The notes under the pieces are model-generated. The model made no database searches. It was not told the DNA's origin and worked only from the letters and a program-made list of their open reading frames with translations. From HGM04593 sp045613945 (GTDB taxonomy: Bacteria > Bacteroidota > Bacteroidia > Bacteroidales > Bacteroidaceae): a DNA stretch of 64,000 nt. Positions 41,595 through 50,479 of the stretch are shown one piece after another. The number at the start of each line of letters is the position of its first letter. Position 1 is the first letter of the stretch. The translations under genes and the position numbers were made by a program. The stretch lies in NCBI GenBank assembly GCA_045613945.1, contig JAZLBZ010000002.1, positions 1 through 64,000 of the forward strand. The letters are read 5' to 3'.

Positions 41595-43556
41595 TTATGC
41601 ATCGATGTTTGCGTATGTCGCGTTTCTCTCGATAAATTCGCGGCGTGGGCCTACATCGTCGCCCATAAGCATTGAGAAGATGTAGTCGGCCTCCTGTGCA
41701 TCGCGGATGGTAACCTGCTTCAGTGTACGTGTCTCGGGGTTCATTGTTGTGTCCCACAACTGTTCGGGGTTCATCTCACCAAGACCCTTATAGCGCTGGA
41801 TGTTAATCTCCTTTTCGTTGCCGCCACCAAACTCCTGGATGAAAGCCTCTTTCTCCCTGTCATCGTAGCAGTATTTCTTTACCTTGCCCTTTGAGCAGAG
41901 GTAGAGCGGGGGCATTGCCTTGTAAAGGTGACCGGCCTCAATAACCTCGGGCATGTAACGGTAGAAGAGTGTCATGATAAGTGTTCCAATGTGCGCACCA
42001 TCGACGTCGGCATCGGCCATCATGATGATCTTGTGATAACGCAGTTTCTCGATATTCGCCTTCTTGCTGTCCTCGGGGTCAAGTCCAAAGCGCACGCCAA
42101 TAGCCTGAATAATGTTGTTTACCTCATCGCTCTCAAAGGCCTTGTGCCACATTACCTTCTCTACGTTCAGAATCTTACCGCGCAAAGGAAGGATTGCCTG
42201 GAACTTGTTCTTGCGTCCCTGCTTTGCCGAACCGCCCGCAGAGTCACCCTCCACAAGGAATAACTCGCAGTTTGCTGGGTCCTTGTCGGAGCAGTCGGCA
42301 AGTTTACCGGGCATGCCGCAACCGCCCATAGGGCTCTTGCGCTGTACGCTCTCGCGTGCCTTGCGCGCCGCGATGCGTGCTGTTGCTGCAAGGATTACCT
42401 TGTCAACGACCATCTTTGCCTCTTTGGGGTGCTCCTCGAGGTAGTATGCGAGCGCCTCGCCCACTGCCTGGTCAACAGCACCAGTTACCTCGCTGTTTCC
42501 AAGTTTTGTCTTTGTCTGTCCCTCGAACTGTGGCTCGGCAACTTTTACCGATACAATCGCAGTCAGACCTTCGCGGAAGTCCTCGCCATTGATTTCTACC
42601 TTTGCTTTCTCAAGTGCCTTAGTGTCATCGGCGTACTTCTTGAGTGTGCGTGTGAGCGCCCTGCGGAATCCCGCCAAGTGTGTACCGCCCTCGTATGTGT
42701 TGATGTTGTTTACGTATGTGTGTACATTCTCGCTGTAGCCTGTATTGTAGAGGATTGCTACCTCAATGGGGATGTTGTTCTTCTCTGTGTTGAGATATAT
42801 TACATCTCCAATAAGCGGTGTGCGCGATGCGTCAATGTGACGTACAAACTCTCTCAAGCCTTCGGTCGAGTGGAATGTCTCGCTCATGTAGTTGCCGTTC
42901 TCGTCGGCCTCACGCATATCTGTCAATGTGATGGTGATGCCGGCGTTGAGGTATGCAAGTTCGCGAAGACGTGTTGCCAGTATCTGGTACTTGTACTCCG
43001 ATACGGTAAATATTGAGTCGTCGGGCTGGAATGTCTGCTTTGTGCCTCTGATATCTGTCTCGCCCACACAGCGCACTGCGTCAAGCGGCTTGCCGCATGA
43101 GTAGTTCTGCTCGTAGTGCTTACCGTCGCGGAAGACCTCGGTCTTCATATGGGTTGACAAGGCGTTTACGCACGATACACCTACACCGTGAAGACCGCCT
43201 GATACCTTGTATGAGTCCTTGTTGAACTTACCGCCGGCGTGCAGCACTGTCATTACTACCTCAAGGGCAGAACGGTTTTCCTTCTCGTGCCAGTCGACAG
43301 GGATACCACGACCGTTGTCCTGTACTGTAATTGAGTTGCCGGGGTTGATTGTTACGTTTATGTGGGTACAGAAGCCTGCCATTGCCTCGTCAATAGAGTT
43401 GTCGACCACCTCGTATACCAAGTGGTGGAGTCCCTTCTCGCTAATGTCTCCAATGTACATGGCGGGACGTTTGCGGACTGCCTCAAGACCTTCGAGTACC
43501 TGGATACTGTCGGCCGAATAGTTGGCTGCTGCGTTTTTGTTGATTTCTTCGCTCAT
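41595..43556 (-). CDS. gyrB: DNA gyrase subunit B
   Basis: A 653-residue GyrB, the ATPase subunit that with GyrA introduces negative supercoils. The GHKL ATP site is shown by LVYEVVDNSIDEAMAG and GRGIPVDWH. The transducer, then the Toprim domain with EGDSAGGSAKQGR, LPLRGKILNVEK and MADADVDGAHI, and the C-terminal QRYKGLGEMNPEQLWDTTM are present (YKGLGEMNPEQLWDTTM). The length is that of short, non-enterobacterial GyrB. It has its own promoter and terminator. Confidence 0.97.
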   Translation of the reverse strand: MSEEINKNAAANYSADSIQVLEGLEAVRKRPAMYIGDISEKGLHHLVYEVVDNSIDEAMAGFCTHINVTINPGNSITVQDNGRGIPVDWHEKENRSALEVVMTVLHAGGKFNKDSYKVSGGLHGVGVSCVNALSTHMKTEVFRDGKHYEQNYSCGKPLDAVRCVGETDIRGTKQTFQPDDSIFTVSEYKYQILATRLRELAYLNAGITITLTDMREADENGNYMSETFHSTEGLREFVRHIDASRTPLIGDVIYLNTEKNNIPIEVAILYNTGYSENVHTYVNNINTYEGGTHLAGFRRALTRTLKKYADDTKALEKAKVEINGEDFREGLTAIVSVKVAEPQFEGQTKTKLGNSEVTGAVDQAVGEALAYYLEEHPKEAKMVVDKVILAATARIAARKARESVQRKSPMGGCGMPGKLADCSDKDPANCELFLVEGDSAGGSAKQGRKNKFQAILPLRGKILNVEKVMWHKAFESDEVNNIIQAIGVRFGLDPEDSKKANIEKLRYHKIIMMADADVDGAHIGTLIMTLFYRYMPEVIEAGHLYKAMPPLYLCSKGKVKKYCYDDREKEAFIQEFGGGNEKEINIQRYKGLGEMNPEQLWDTTMNPETRTLKQVTIRDAQEADYIFSMLMGDDVGPRREFIERNATYANIDA

Positions 43557-43582
43557 AATGTTTTATTACCAATATAACTGAA

Positions 43583-43614
43583 CAAAGTTAACAAAAAAAG
43601 CGCTATTTGGCAAG
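43583..43614 (-). promoter_or_regulatory. Promoter of gyrB
   Basis: On the minus strand TAACTTTG (43583-43590) matches the -7 consensus and lies 26 bases before the gyrB ATG. CTTG (43611-43614), 20 bases upstream, is one mismatch from the -33 TTTG. A hairpin covers the spacer. Confidence 0.65.
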
Positions 43615-43620
43615 CGCTTT
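43595..43620 (-). terminator. Hairpin with T-run overlapping the gyrB promoter
   Basis: AAAGCGCT (43597-43604) and AGCGCTTT (43613-43620) form a stem followed on the minus strand by TTTTTGT. It looks like a terminator that stops upstream transcripts just before gyrB, but it overlaps the gyrB -33 region, so it could instead be an operator. Confidence 0.6.
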
Positions 43621-43725
43621 ATGGTAAATATTTCACTGTTTTTGTGGCTGTTGCACAATGTCTGGGTGTTGTGTCTGAGGCCTGCTCTTTTTGCGTCGGG
43701 AACACTGTTGAAATAGGCGCAAAGA

Positions 43726-43750
43726 CGAAAAGGCTGGATGTTCTCCAGCC
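43726..43750 (-). terminator. Terminator of rpsT
   Basis: GGCTGGA (43732-43738) and TCCAGCC (43744-43750) form a 7-bp stem followed by TTTTCG on the minus strand, about 30 bases after the rpsT stop. Confidence 0.7.
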
Positions 43751-43780
43751 CTTTCTCAGGTAAATATATTTGTTAAAAAA

Positions 43781-44035
43781 TTAGGCTAATTTTGCAATTT
43801 TAGCGCAAAGACCTGACTTGAGGTTTGCAGCCTTGTTCTTGTGGATGAGACCACGCTTAGCCATTCTGTCAAGCATCTTCTGTACCTCGGGATACTTGGC
43901 CAAAGCCTCGTTCTTGTCGTTGATAGCGCGCAAGCCACGAACTGCTGAACGCATATTCTTACCCAAATAACGGTTCAAAAGATTTCTCTTCTCTGTCTGT
44001 CTGATTCTCTTAAGTGATGATTTGTGATTTGCCAT
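43781..44035 (-). CDS. rpsT: 30S ribosomal protein S20
   Basis: An 84-residue basic, helical protein of the small ribosomal subunit that binds 16S rRNA. The start MANHKSSLKRIRQ and the central RNRYLGKNMRSAVRGLR-like segment are characteristic, as is AAKRGLIHKNKAANLKS near the end (RMAKRGLIHKNKAANLKS). I chose the ATG at 44033-44035; longer upstream frames run through tRNA-Glu. With 30 bases between them and one promoter upstream, tRNA-Glu and rpsT are probably one transcript. Confidence 0.97.
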   Translation of the reverse strand: MANHKSSLKRIRQTEKRNLLNRYLGKNMRSAVRGLRAINDKNEALAKYPEVQKMLDRMAKRGLIHKNKAANLKSGLCAKIAKLA

Positions 44036-44065
44036 CTCTTCAATAATGTTTTTTAGTTTTAATTG

Positions 44066-44137
44066 TAGCCCATAGGGGAATCGAACCCCTCTTTCAAGAA
44101 TGAAAATCTTGCGTCCTAGCCGATAGACGAATGGGCC
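44066..44137 (-). tRNA. tRNA-Glu (anticodon TTC)
   Basis: Reverse complement: acceptor GGCCCAT with ATGGGCT (terminal G-U pair), anticodon loop ATTTTCATT with TTC, and T-arm GAGGGGTTCGATTCCCCTA. The discriminator is A. The 3' CCA is not encoded. Confidence 0.95.
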
Positions 44138-44197
44138 ATCCTTTGTTGAAATCCCTTTTGAGGATGGTTTTGACTCTTTAGTAGCCAAAAGCGAGTG

Positions 44198-44228
44198 CAA
44201 AGGTAAAACCTTTTTTTGAATTGGCAAA
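44198..44228 (-). promoter_or_regulatory. Promoter of tRNA-Glu and rpsT
   Basis: On the minus strand TTTG (44225-44228), 19 bases, then TACCTTTG (44198-44205): a full consensus match, identical in both elements and spacing to the tRNA-Asp and tRNA-Cys promoters. Confidence 0.85.
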
Positions 44229-44247
44229 CAATTTGAGGAATTTTTTA

Positions 44248-44255
44248 TAGTTTTG
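44248..44255 (+). promoter_or_regulatory. Possible -7 element of recO
   Basis: TAGTTTTG fits TAnnTTTG and lies 25 bases before the recO ATG. No -33 match is at the right distance. It is divergent from the tRNA-Glu promoter. Confidence 0.4.
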
Positions 44256-44280
44256 CCGTATAAATTATAGTTCAGCCGCC

Positions 44281-45006
44281 ATGATTGAGAATTTTGAAGG
44301 TGTTGTTTTGCGCACACTTAAGTATAACGATGGGCTTATGATTGCCGATTTGTACACGGCGCAGCGTGGCAGGATGTCGTTCCTTGTGCCGGTGTCGCAC
44401 AGCAAACGCAGCAAGGTACGCAGCGTGCTGTTCCAACCATTGTCTATGCTCTCCTTTACTGCAACGGTTAAGGCCGCCCGTTCCTTGCCCCGTATATCAG
44501 AGGCTCGTCCTTTTGCATTGTACTCCTCAATTCCCAATGACGTGGTGAAGACATCAATAGCGCTCTTCATAGCGGAGTTGCTGACGTTTGCGCTGCGCGA
44601 GGATGGCAAGGATGAACCCCTGTTTACATTCCTTGACCGCTCGTTAATGCTGTTTGACAATCTTGAGTGCGGATATGCCGATTTCCACCTTGTCTTTATG
44701 GTGCAGTTGCTGCATTTCCTGGGTATATATCCAAATATTCAAGATTATGCCCCGGGGCGATATTTCGATTTGGCTCAGGGGTGTGTGGTGCGCGAGCATC
44801 CGTTGCATCCGGATTTCCTGTCGCACGAAGATGCATCATCCTTTATGGCCCTGCTGCGCACCGACTATGACTCCATGCACCTTCTCTCATTAAACAGAGG
44901 GTTGCGAAGTGAATACCTCGCAACCCTGTCCCGTTATTACCAATTGCATGTACCGGAGTTTCCGGAACTGAAATCGGCCGCTGTCCTGCGTGAACTGTTT
45001 GATTAA
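44281..45006 (+). CDS. recO: DNA repair protein RecO
   Basis: A 241-residue RecO, which anneals single strands and with RecR loads RecA at gaps. The N-terminal OB fold is seen in IENFEGVVLRTLKYNDGLMIADLYT and the following RGRMSFLVPVSHSKRSK (opening residues GVVLRTLKYNDG). The C-terminal helical part is divergent and lacks an evident zinc-binding Cys cluster, as in many Bacteroidetes RecO proteins. Its stop overlaps the yqeY stop on the other strand. Confidence 0.93.
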   Translation: MIENFEGVVLRTLKYNDGLMIADLYTAQRGRMSFLVPVSHSKRSKVRSVLFQPLSMLSFTATVKAARSLPRISEARPFALYSSIPNDVVKTSIALFIAELLTFALREDGKDEPLFTFLDRSLMLFDNLECGYADFHLVFMVQLLHFLGIYPNIQDYAPGRYFDLAQGCVVREHPLHPDFLSHEDASSFMALLRTDYDSMHLLSLNRGLRSEYLATLSRYYQLHVPEFPELKSAAVLRELFD

Positions 45007-45455
45007 TTTGCAAGCAACTGCTTTACAATTGTTGAGATTGTTCTGCCCTCGGCCTTGCCTGCAAGTTGCTTGGTGGCAACGCCCATGACCTTGCCCATGT
45101 CTTGTGGGCCGGCAGCACCAACCTGTGCAATAATCTCCTTGATGACAGCAGTTACCTCCTCCTCGCTCATCTGCTTTGGAAGGTATCTTGACATTACCTC
45201 AACCTGAGCAAGTTCCTCTTGTGCAAGTTTGGGGCGGTTCTGGCTCTGATAGAGTTCGGCCGACTCCTTTCCCTGTTTTACCAGTTTCTGGATAATCTTG
45301 ATTGCTGTCTCGTCGCTTACGGTGTCGCCTGCTCCGGGGGCTGTCTTTGCCTCAAGCAGTACCTTTTTTATGTTACGCAGTGTGTCAAGTGCAACCTTAT
45401 CTTTGGCTTTCATTGCATCCTTGATGTCGTTGCTGATGATGTCAAACAAATCCAT
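45003..45455 (-). CDS. GatB/YqeY-domain protein
   Basis: A 150-residue helical protein whose family matches the C-terminal tRNA-binding domain of GatB. It starts MDLFDIISNDIKDAMKAKDK and carries the typical MSRYLPKQMSEEEV and DMGKVMGVATKQLAGKAEG segments. The function of free-standing YqeY is uncertain; a tRNA-related role is assumed from homology. In Bacteroidetes it commonly follows ftsZ, as here, 36 bases after its stop, so it is probably the last gene of the dcw operon. Confidence 0.9.
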   Translation of the reverse strand: MDLFDIISNDIKDAMKAKDKVALDTLRNIKKVLLEAKTAPGAGDTVSDETAIKIIQKLVKQGKESAELYQSQNRPKLAQEELAQVEVMSRYLPKQMSEEEVTAVIKEIIAQVGAAGPQDMGKVMGVATKQLAGKAEGRTISTIVKQLLAN

Positions 45456-45491
45456 ACTGTTACTTATTATATTATTGGGGTTTATACTATT

Positions 45492-46886
45492 TTACTCAAA
45501 ATCATTGTAGAAAACAGGGCGGCCTACATTCTCGTCTTCGTCATCCTCTTCTATTGTAATGCCGCTGTCTGGGATGTCGGCGGCACTCTCCTCAACAGCA
45601 GGCTCTGCTGCAGGCACCTCGTTCACGTTGCTGAATATTGAGACCATTCTCTCCAGGTCCTGTGCGGTGCGGCGGTATGTCGGCGAGTTGTCAAGCGCAG
45701 CAAGGAACTCCTCGTTGTACATCTCGTCACCCTTGAAGATGTACATCTTGTAGTCGGGCTTGTACAGGACGCTTACCATCTGGTTGAGTTTCTCGTTCTC
45801 CTTGTCTATCTTTGCCTGCTCCTGCTGTGTCAGTATCTCCTCTTCACGCTCAATGGCCCTTACCTCGGGTTCCATGTCGGGGATATTTTTCATGCCAAAG
45901 CCCGATGCAAGCACAGTTACCTTCACCTGTCCGTCCTCAAGGCTGTTGTCCTTGCTGTAGCCCCAGATAACCTCAATGTTCTCATTGGTGAACTGCGACA
46001 TGAAGGTGTTGACCTCACCCATCTCTTCAACAAGTATTGGCGTGTTGGGGTTCTCGTAGATGTTGAAAAGAATCTTCTTTGACTTGTGAATGTCGTTGTT
46101 GTTGAGCAGTGGCGAGTGGAGTGCCTTGTAGAAAGCGCGCTCAACACGCTTCTCTCCGCTCTCAATGCCGTAGCTCATAATGGCTACGCCTCCGTTCTTT
46201 AGAATCTTCTTCACATCGCGGAAGTCGAGGTTGATGTCTCCTCGTGCAGTGATAATCTCTGCGATACTCTTTGTTGCAGTGGTGAGCACCTCATCGACCT
46301 TCTTGAATCCCTCGGAAACAGAGATCTTTGGGAACATGTCGATGAGTCGCTGGTTGTTGATGACAAGCAGCGCATCCACGTGCTTTGATATCTCAATGAC
46401 ACCGCGCAGCGCCTGCTTGATTTTTCCGGCCATCTCAAACTTGAAGGGGATAGTCACGATACCCACTGTCAGGATGCCCTTGCTGCGGGCAATCTCTGCA
46501 ACAACCGGTGCTGCACCTGTTCCGGTACCGCCACCCATGCCGGCAGTGATGAATGCCATCTTTGTGCCGTCGTCAAAGAGCCTTTCAATCTCGTCGCGGC
46601 TCTCCTCGGCTGCCTTGCGTGCAACAACGGGGTCATTGCCGGCACCAAGTCCTTCTGTTATCTCTATACCTAACTGCACTTTCTTGGGGATAGGTGAGTT
46701 CTGCATTGCCTGCAGGTCGGTATTACATACCGCAAACGATACATTGTGTATTCCCTTGCGGTACATGTTATGTACTGCATTGCTGCCACCGCCGCCAACG
46801 CCAATAACCTTTATTATTCTTGGCGCATCGGTTGGTATTGCAAATGGCAGATTCTGTCTTACTGGTTCCTTAATTTCCATACTCAT
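45492..46886 (-). CDS. ftsZ: Cell-division protein FtsZ
   Basis: A 464-residue tubulin-like GTPase that forms the Z ring. The GTP site is seen in GVGGGGSNAVHNM and the tubulin signature GGGTGTGAAP (about residues 120-129). The T7 synergy loop is NLDFRDVKKIL. A long variable linker (about 340-430) precedes an acidic C-terminal tail ITIEEDDEDE... ending in FYNDFE, which likely contacts FtsA. An ATG two codons in is an alternative start. Confidence 0.97.
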   Translation of the reverse strand: MSMEIKEPVRQNLPFAIPTDAPRIIKVIGVGGGGSNAVHNMYRKGIHNVSFAVCNTDLQAMQNSPIPKKVQLGIEITEGLGAGNDPVVARKAAEESRDEIERLFDDGTKMAFITAGMGGGTGTGAAPVVAEIARSKGILTVGIVTIPFKFEMAGKIKQALRGVIEISKHVDALLVINNQRLIDMFPKISVSEGFKKVDEVLTTATKSIAEIITARGDINLDFRDVKKILKNGGVAIMSYGIESGEKRVERAFYKALHSPLLNNNDIHKSKKILFNIYENPNTPILVEEMGEVNTFMSQFTNENIEVIWGYSKDNSLEDGQVKVTVLASGFGMKNIPDMEPEVRAIEREEEILTQQEQAKIDKENEKLNQMVSVLYKPDYKMYIFKGDEMYNEEFLAALDNSPTYRRTAQDLERMVSIFSNVNEVPAAEPAVEESAADIPDSGITIEEDDEDENVGRPVFYNDFE

Positions 46887-46893
46887 GTATCAT

Positions 46894-48357
46894 TTATTGG
46901 TCGTTGTCGTTGTTTTCTTCCTCATTTTCATCCTCGCTTGTAGCATTGGCTACAAAAGTCTTCGCAAAATCGAAAAGTGGCCCAAAGAATGGATTGCGCT
47001 TTGGCCCAGGTTTGGTTATTTTCGGTCCTTTAGTTTGATTCTCTGGCTTTTGTGCTTCTGGCTTTTTCACCTCTTCTGCAACCGTTGTTTCTTCCTTGCT
47101 CTCCTGGTTGTTAGGTTCTTCTACAATCTCCTCCTTAATCACCTCCTCTGTCTGTACAGGTGTTTCTTCTGCTTCATCGTCAAAAATCAGCACGCCCTTC
47201 TGCAGTGCATCTTGCTGAGCAACTGTCAGGGTCTCCTCGCAGCAGTTTGCCTTTCCCTGTTTCAAGAGCCCGTACAGTGCTGTGGTGATGACTCCAAAGA
47301 CGTTCACGCCGCTCTCGCTTATGAGGTTGAACTGCGGTTCGGGCTTGATGTCGGTGCTGTAACTTGGCATGAACTCTTCTACCAGCAGTTTGATATTCTT
47401 GAGCTTTGAGCCTCCGCCTGTGAAGACTACATGGTGGATGTTCTCGCCCGACTCCTCAATCTGATAGAGCACATTCTTGAGAATCTCTCCCATGCGGGCA
47501 TAGATGACCTTGTCAACGGTCTCATTAGAGATTTCGTTGTTCTCGGTGCCTGTAGACTTGTAGCCACGTATGAATTTTGTCTCTTCGGCCTGTGCGAACG
47601 GGATGAGTTCTGCTGTGAGGTCGCGTGTTATGTTGTTGCTTCCAAGCGGCAGCACTGTGAGCATCTTGGGCTTGTCGTTGTTGTAGATTGATATGGTTGT
47701 GGTTTCTGCACCAATGTTTACAAGAGCACATCCATTGCGGCGCAAGTCCTTTGATAGAAGTATGTCGGCATCGAAGTGTGCAGCACAGAAACTGTCCTCA
47801 ATCTCAATGCGTGCCTGTGCAAAACTGTCGCATAACTGTGTGTAGAACTGCTCCTTCATTACAATGTTCAGGTAGTTGCACTCTATTGCCTGCGTGTATG
47901 CGCCAATGGGGTTGTAGTCTACATTGCCGTCGAGCTTGTACTCCAGTGGGTCAACCTGCAGCCTTTTATAGCCATTGGGGGTCTGGAATGTTTCCAGGTT
48001 CTCGCACTCCATTTCGTCAATGACTTCCTGTGTAATCTTGACATACTTGCCAAAATCGCGGCACACCTTTGACTTTATGCTGTGCACGCTGAGTCCGGCA
48101 AAGGATACGTATGCCTTCTTGATGCTGATGTTCTCCTGAACTGCATTGTGCAAATCGGTCTCGAGCATGTTGATTATGTCGTTGATTGCCCCGCTTGTCT
48201 TGTCGACATTGCGCACGATTCCCTTTGAGATGAAACCGTCAACAGGCACGCTTGCTGTTGCCAGAATCCTCATTCCCTCTGTTGTCTCAATTCCTACAAC
48301 ACCGGTAATCTTTGAGGAACTGAGTTCAATGGCTGCTATGTAACACGTATTTCCCAT
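46894..48357 (-). CDS. ftsA: Cell-division protein FtsA with extended tail
   Basis: A 487-residue actin-like protein that anchors FtsZ to the membrane. Phosphate-binding loops are visible in AIELSSSKITGVVG and GAETTTISIYNNDKP, and VVFTGGGSKLKNI is the adenosine motif. The usual membrane-targeting helix is probably RNPFFGPLFDFAKTFV (about 452-467). It comes after an acidic Glu/Val/Lys/Pro-rich linker (about 385-445) and is followed by a further acidic tail, giving a C-terminus ~70 residues longer than E. coli FtsA. Confidence 0.96.
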   Translation of the reverse strand: MGNTCYIAAIELSSSKITGVVGIETTEGMRILATASVPVDGFISKGIVRNVDKTSGAINDIINMLETDLHNAVQENISIKKAYVSFAGLSVHSIKSKVCRDFGKYVKITQEVIDEMECENLETFQTPNGYKRLQVDPLEYKLDGNVDYNPIGAYTQAIECNYLNIVMKEQFYTQLCDSFAQARIEIEDSFCAAHFDADILLSKDLRRNGCALVNIGAETTTISIYNNDKPKMLTVLPLGSNNITRDLTAELIPFAQAEETKFIRGYKSTGTENNEISNETVDKVIYARMGEILKNVLYQIEESGENIHHVVFTGGGSKLKNIKLLVEEFMPSYSTDIKPEPQFNLISESGVNVFGVITTALYGLLKQGKANCCEETLTVAQQDALQKGVLIFDDEAEETPVQTEEVIKEEIVEEPNNQESKEETTVAEEVKKPEAQKPENQTKGPKITKPGPKRNPFFGPLFDFAKTFVANATSEDENEEENNDNDQ

Positions 48358-48359
48358 AT

Positions 48360-49094
48360 CTATTTATCACTTTTTGTACAAATGACTTTATCGCTTATTT
48401 TAATGTTCAGTTTGTTGTATTTGTTCCATCCTACTGTGTTCAGGCCCTTTATGTAGAATGTCTTCAGGTTGCTGAGCTTCTCGTCAAGATTCTTTACTGT
48501 TCCAAGCTCAATTGTGTGGTCGCCCATTCGGGGGGTTATGATGGCCTCCTTCTTGTCGTTGAAGTATATCTGCTCAATCTGTGCAACCCAGAATGGGTCC
48601 TTTGCTATTGACTTTACTACCTGCAGCAACTCCTTGCCGGCCATCTTCTCGTCAATCTCGCCCGATGCAACCGGTAGCAGCAGGGGCTTCTTGATGTCGC
48701 TGATTTTGCGTCCTTCAATGTCAAGGAAGTATGTTGCCCCGCCCTTTTCAAAGACGTTGAGCACCGGTTCGCGGCACACGATGTCTATCTTGATTTTTTT
48801 ATCATTGCACTTGTATACCTGGCACTCCTTAATCAATGTCAGTTCCTTGATGTAGTTCTCTATGTCGCAACATCTTATGCTGTCTATGTTTATCCCTTCG
48901 GGGTGTAGTCCTCTGCTGTTGAGCATGTCGACGATGTCGTTGTTGCTTATGGTGCCGAACTTATTGTTGGTAATGCTTATGACAAGGCTGTTGCAACTGT
49001 CATTGTCCTTCCTGAGCGGAACGATGACAAATGCAAAGGCAATGTAGCATACAATTGCTGCAGCGATGATGTATTTCAGAATCTTCTTCAGCAT
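48360..49094 (-). CDS. ftsQ: Cell-division protein FtsQ-like
   Basis: A 244-residue bitopic protein: a short basic cytoplasmic start, one transmembrane helix (about 7-27) and a periplasmic part with a POTRA-like region (about 40-110, NKFGTISNNDIVDMLNSRGL). The sequence is divergent from enterobacterial FtsQ, as usual in Bacteroidetes. The assignment rests on size, topology and position between murC and ftsA. It overlaps murC by one base. Confidence 0.88.
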   Translation of the reverse strand: MLKKILKYIIAAAIVCYIAFAFVIVPLRKDNDSCNSLVISITNNKFGTISNNDIVDMLNSRGLHPEGINIDSIRCCDIENYIKELTLIKECQVYKCNDKKIKIDIVCREPVLNVFEKGGATYFLDIEGRKISDIKKPLLLPVASGEIDEKMAGKELLQVVKSIAKDPFWVAQIEQIYFNDKKEAIITPRMGDHTIELGTVKNLDEKLSNLKTFYIKGLNTVGWNKYNKLNIKISDKVICTKSDK

Positions 49095-50476
49095 TATCTG
49101 TCTGTCAAAATCTGTTTTATCTGTGCTATCTCATTCTCAATGTCTCCTGCGCCAAGAGATACAAGTATCTCAATGTTGTCCTTCTCCTTTTTAACGGTAC
49201 TGAGCACGTCGGCACGGCTGCACATTGCTTTCTCTACACCTGCATTGAGGTGGTCATATATGAGCTTGCTTGTAACGCCGGGGATGGGTTTCTCTCTTGC
49301 CGGGTATATGTCTACAAGTATTACCTTGTCGAACATTGAGAGGCTCTGGGCAAATTCCTTGTAGAAATCGGCTGTGCGGCTGAAAAGATGTGGCTGGAAC
49401 AGCACTGTCACTTTCTTGTCGCTGTAGAGTTCCTTGATTGACTTTGCGCAGGCACGTACCTCGTCGGGGTGGTGGGCATAGTCGCTGATGAGTACAAGGT
49501 TGTCCTCCTTTATGTGAAAATCGAAACGGCGCTCTGCACCCGCAAAACTTTTCATGCCCTCTTTCATCTCAAGGGGAGTGGCACCACATATCTCGGCCAT
49601 CGCCATTGAGGCAATGCCATTTTCAATGTTAATGCTCATGGGCACGCCAAGCTCTACATCCTCAATCCTCTGCTCGGGCGATACGTAGTCAAAGAGAATC
49701 CTTCCGCCTCCGATGCGTATGTTCTCGGCGTGGAAATCGCCCTGCTCGCGGCCATAAGTAAATGTCTTGACGCCGGGCTTTGTACGTGGCTTGACCTCAA
49801 GACCCTCATGGATAATCAGATAGCCGTCCTCGCGTATCCTCTCGGTGAACTGCGCGAATGCCTCAAGGTAGTTCTCCTTGTTGCCATAGATGTCCAGATG
49901 GTCCGGGTCGGCCGATGTTATTGTAGCAACATATGGCTGTAAGTGCAAGAATGAACGGTCATACTCGTCGGCTTCAATCACCACAAAGTCACTCTTGTCG
50001 GTTGTGATGAGGTTGCTCTTGTAGTTCTTTGATATGCCGCCGAGGAATGCTGCGCAATCAACAGATGAACTATGCAGCAGGTGGGCTGTCATTGTTGATG
50101 TTGTTGTCTTGCCATGTGTTCCGGCCGCACACACGCCACGCTTGCCATTTGTTATGATGCCAAGCACCTCGGCGCGTTTCTTTATTGCAAAGCCTCCCTC
50201 GCGGAACAGGCTCCACTCCTTGTGGTCGGTAGGTATTGCGGGTGTGTACACCACAAGTGTCGACTCAGGGTCCTTGCATTCTGTGGGGACAAGGTCTATG
50301 TTCTCCTCAAAATGGAGCACTGCGCCTTCCTCAATGAGTTTGCCAGTGAGTTCGCTTGGGGTGCGGTCATAACCGCCCACAAACTTTCCCTCGTTAAGGA
50401 AATATCTTACCAGGGCGCTCATGCCAATCCCGCCGGCCCCCAGGAAATATACCGATTTGATATCCTTCAGTTTCAT
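49094..50476 (-). CDS. murC: UDP-N-acetylmuramate--L-alanine ligase
   Basis: A 460-residue ligase that adds the first amino acid of the peptidoglycan stem. The Rossmann start is YFLGAGGIGMSALVRYFL. The ATP site is GTHGKTTTSTMTAHLL, followed by EADEYDRSFLHLQP and the C-terminal DYAHHPDEVRACAK. Length and motif order are standard. Confidence 0.97.
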   Translation of the reverse strand: MKLKDIKSVYFLGAGGIGMSALVRYFLNEGKFVGGYDRTPSELTGKLIEEGAVLHFEENIDLVPTECKDPESTLVVYTPAIPTDHKEWSLFREGGFAIKKRAEVLGIITNGKRGVCAAGTHGKTTTSTMTAHLLHSSSVDCAAFLGGISKNYKSNLITTDKSDFVVIEADEYDRSFLHLQPYVATITSADPDHLDIYGNKENYLEAFAQFTERIREDGYLIIHEGLEVKPRTKPGVKTFTYGREQGDFHAENIRIGGGRILFDYVSPEQRIEDVELGVPMSINIENGIASMAMAEICGATPLEMKEGMKSFAGAERRFDFHIKEDNLVLISDYAHHPDEVRACAKSIKELYSDKKVTVLFQPHLFSRTADFYKEFAQSLSMFDKVILVDIYPAREKPIPGVTSKLIYDHLNAGVEKAMCSRADVLSTVKKEKDNIEILVSLGAGDIENEIAQIKQILTDR

Positions 50477-50479
50477 TTG

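Noticed and set aside
46180..47409. A 409-codon open frame on the plus strand opposite ftsZ and ftsA
   Set aside because: It lies antisense to two clearly real genes, has biased composition explained by the opposite codon use, and shows no recognisable domain or start signal.
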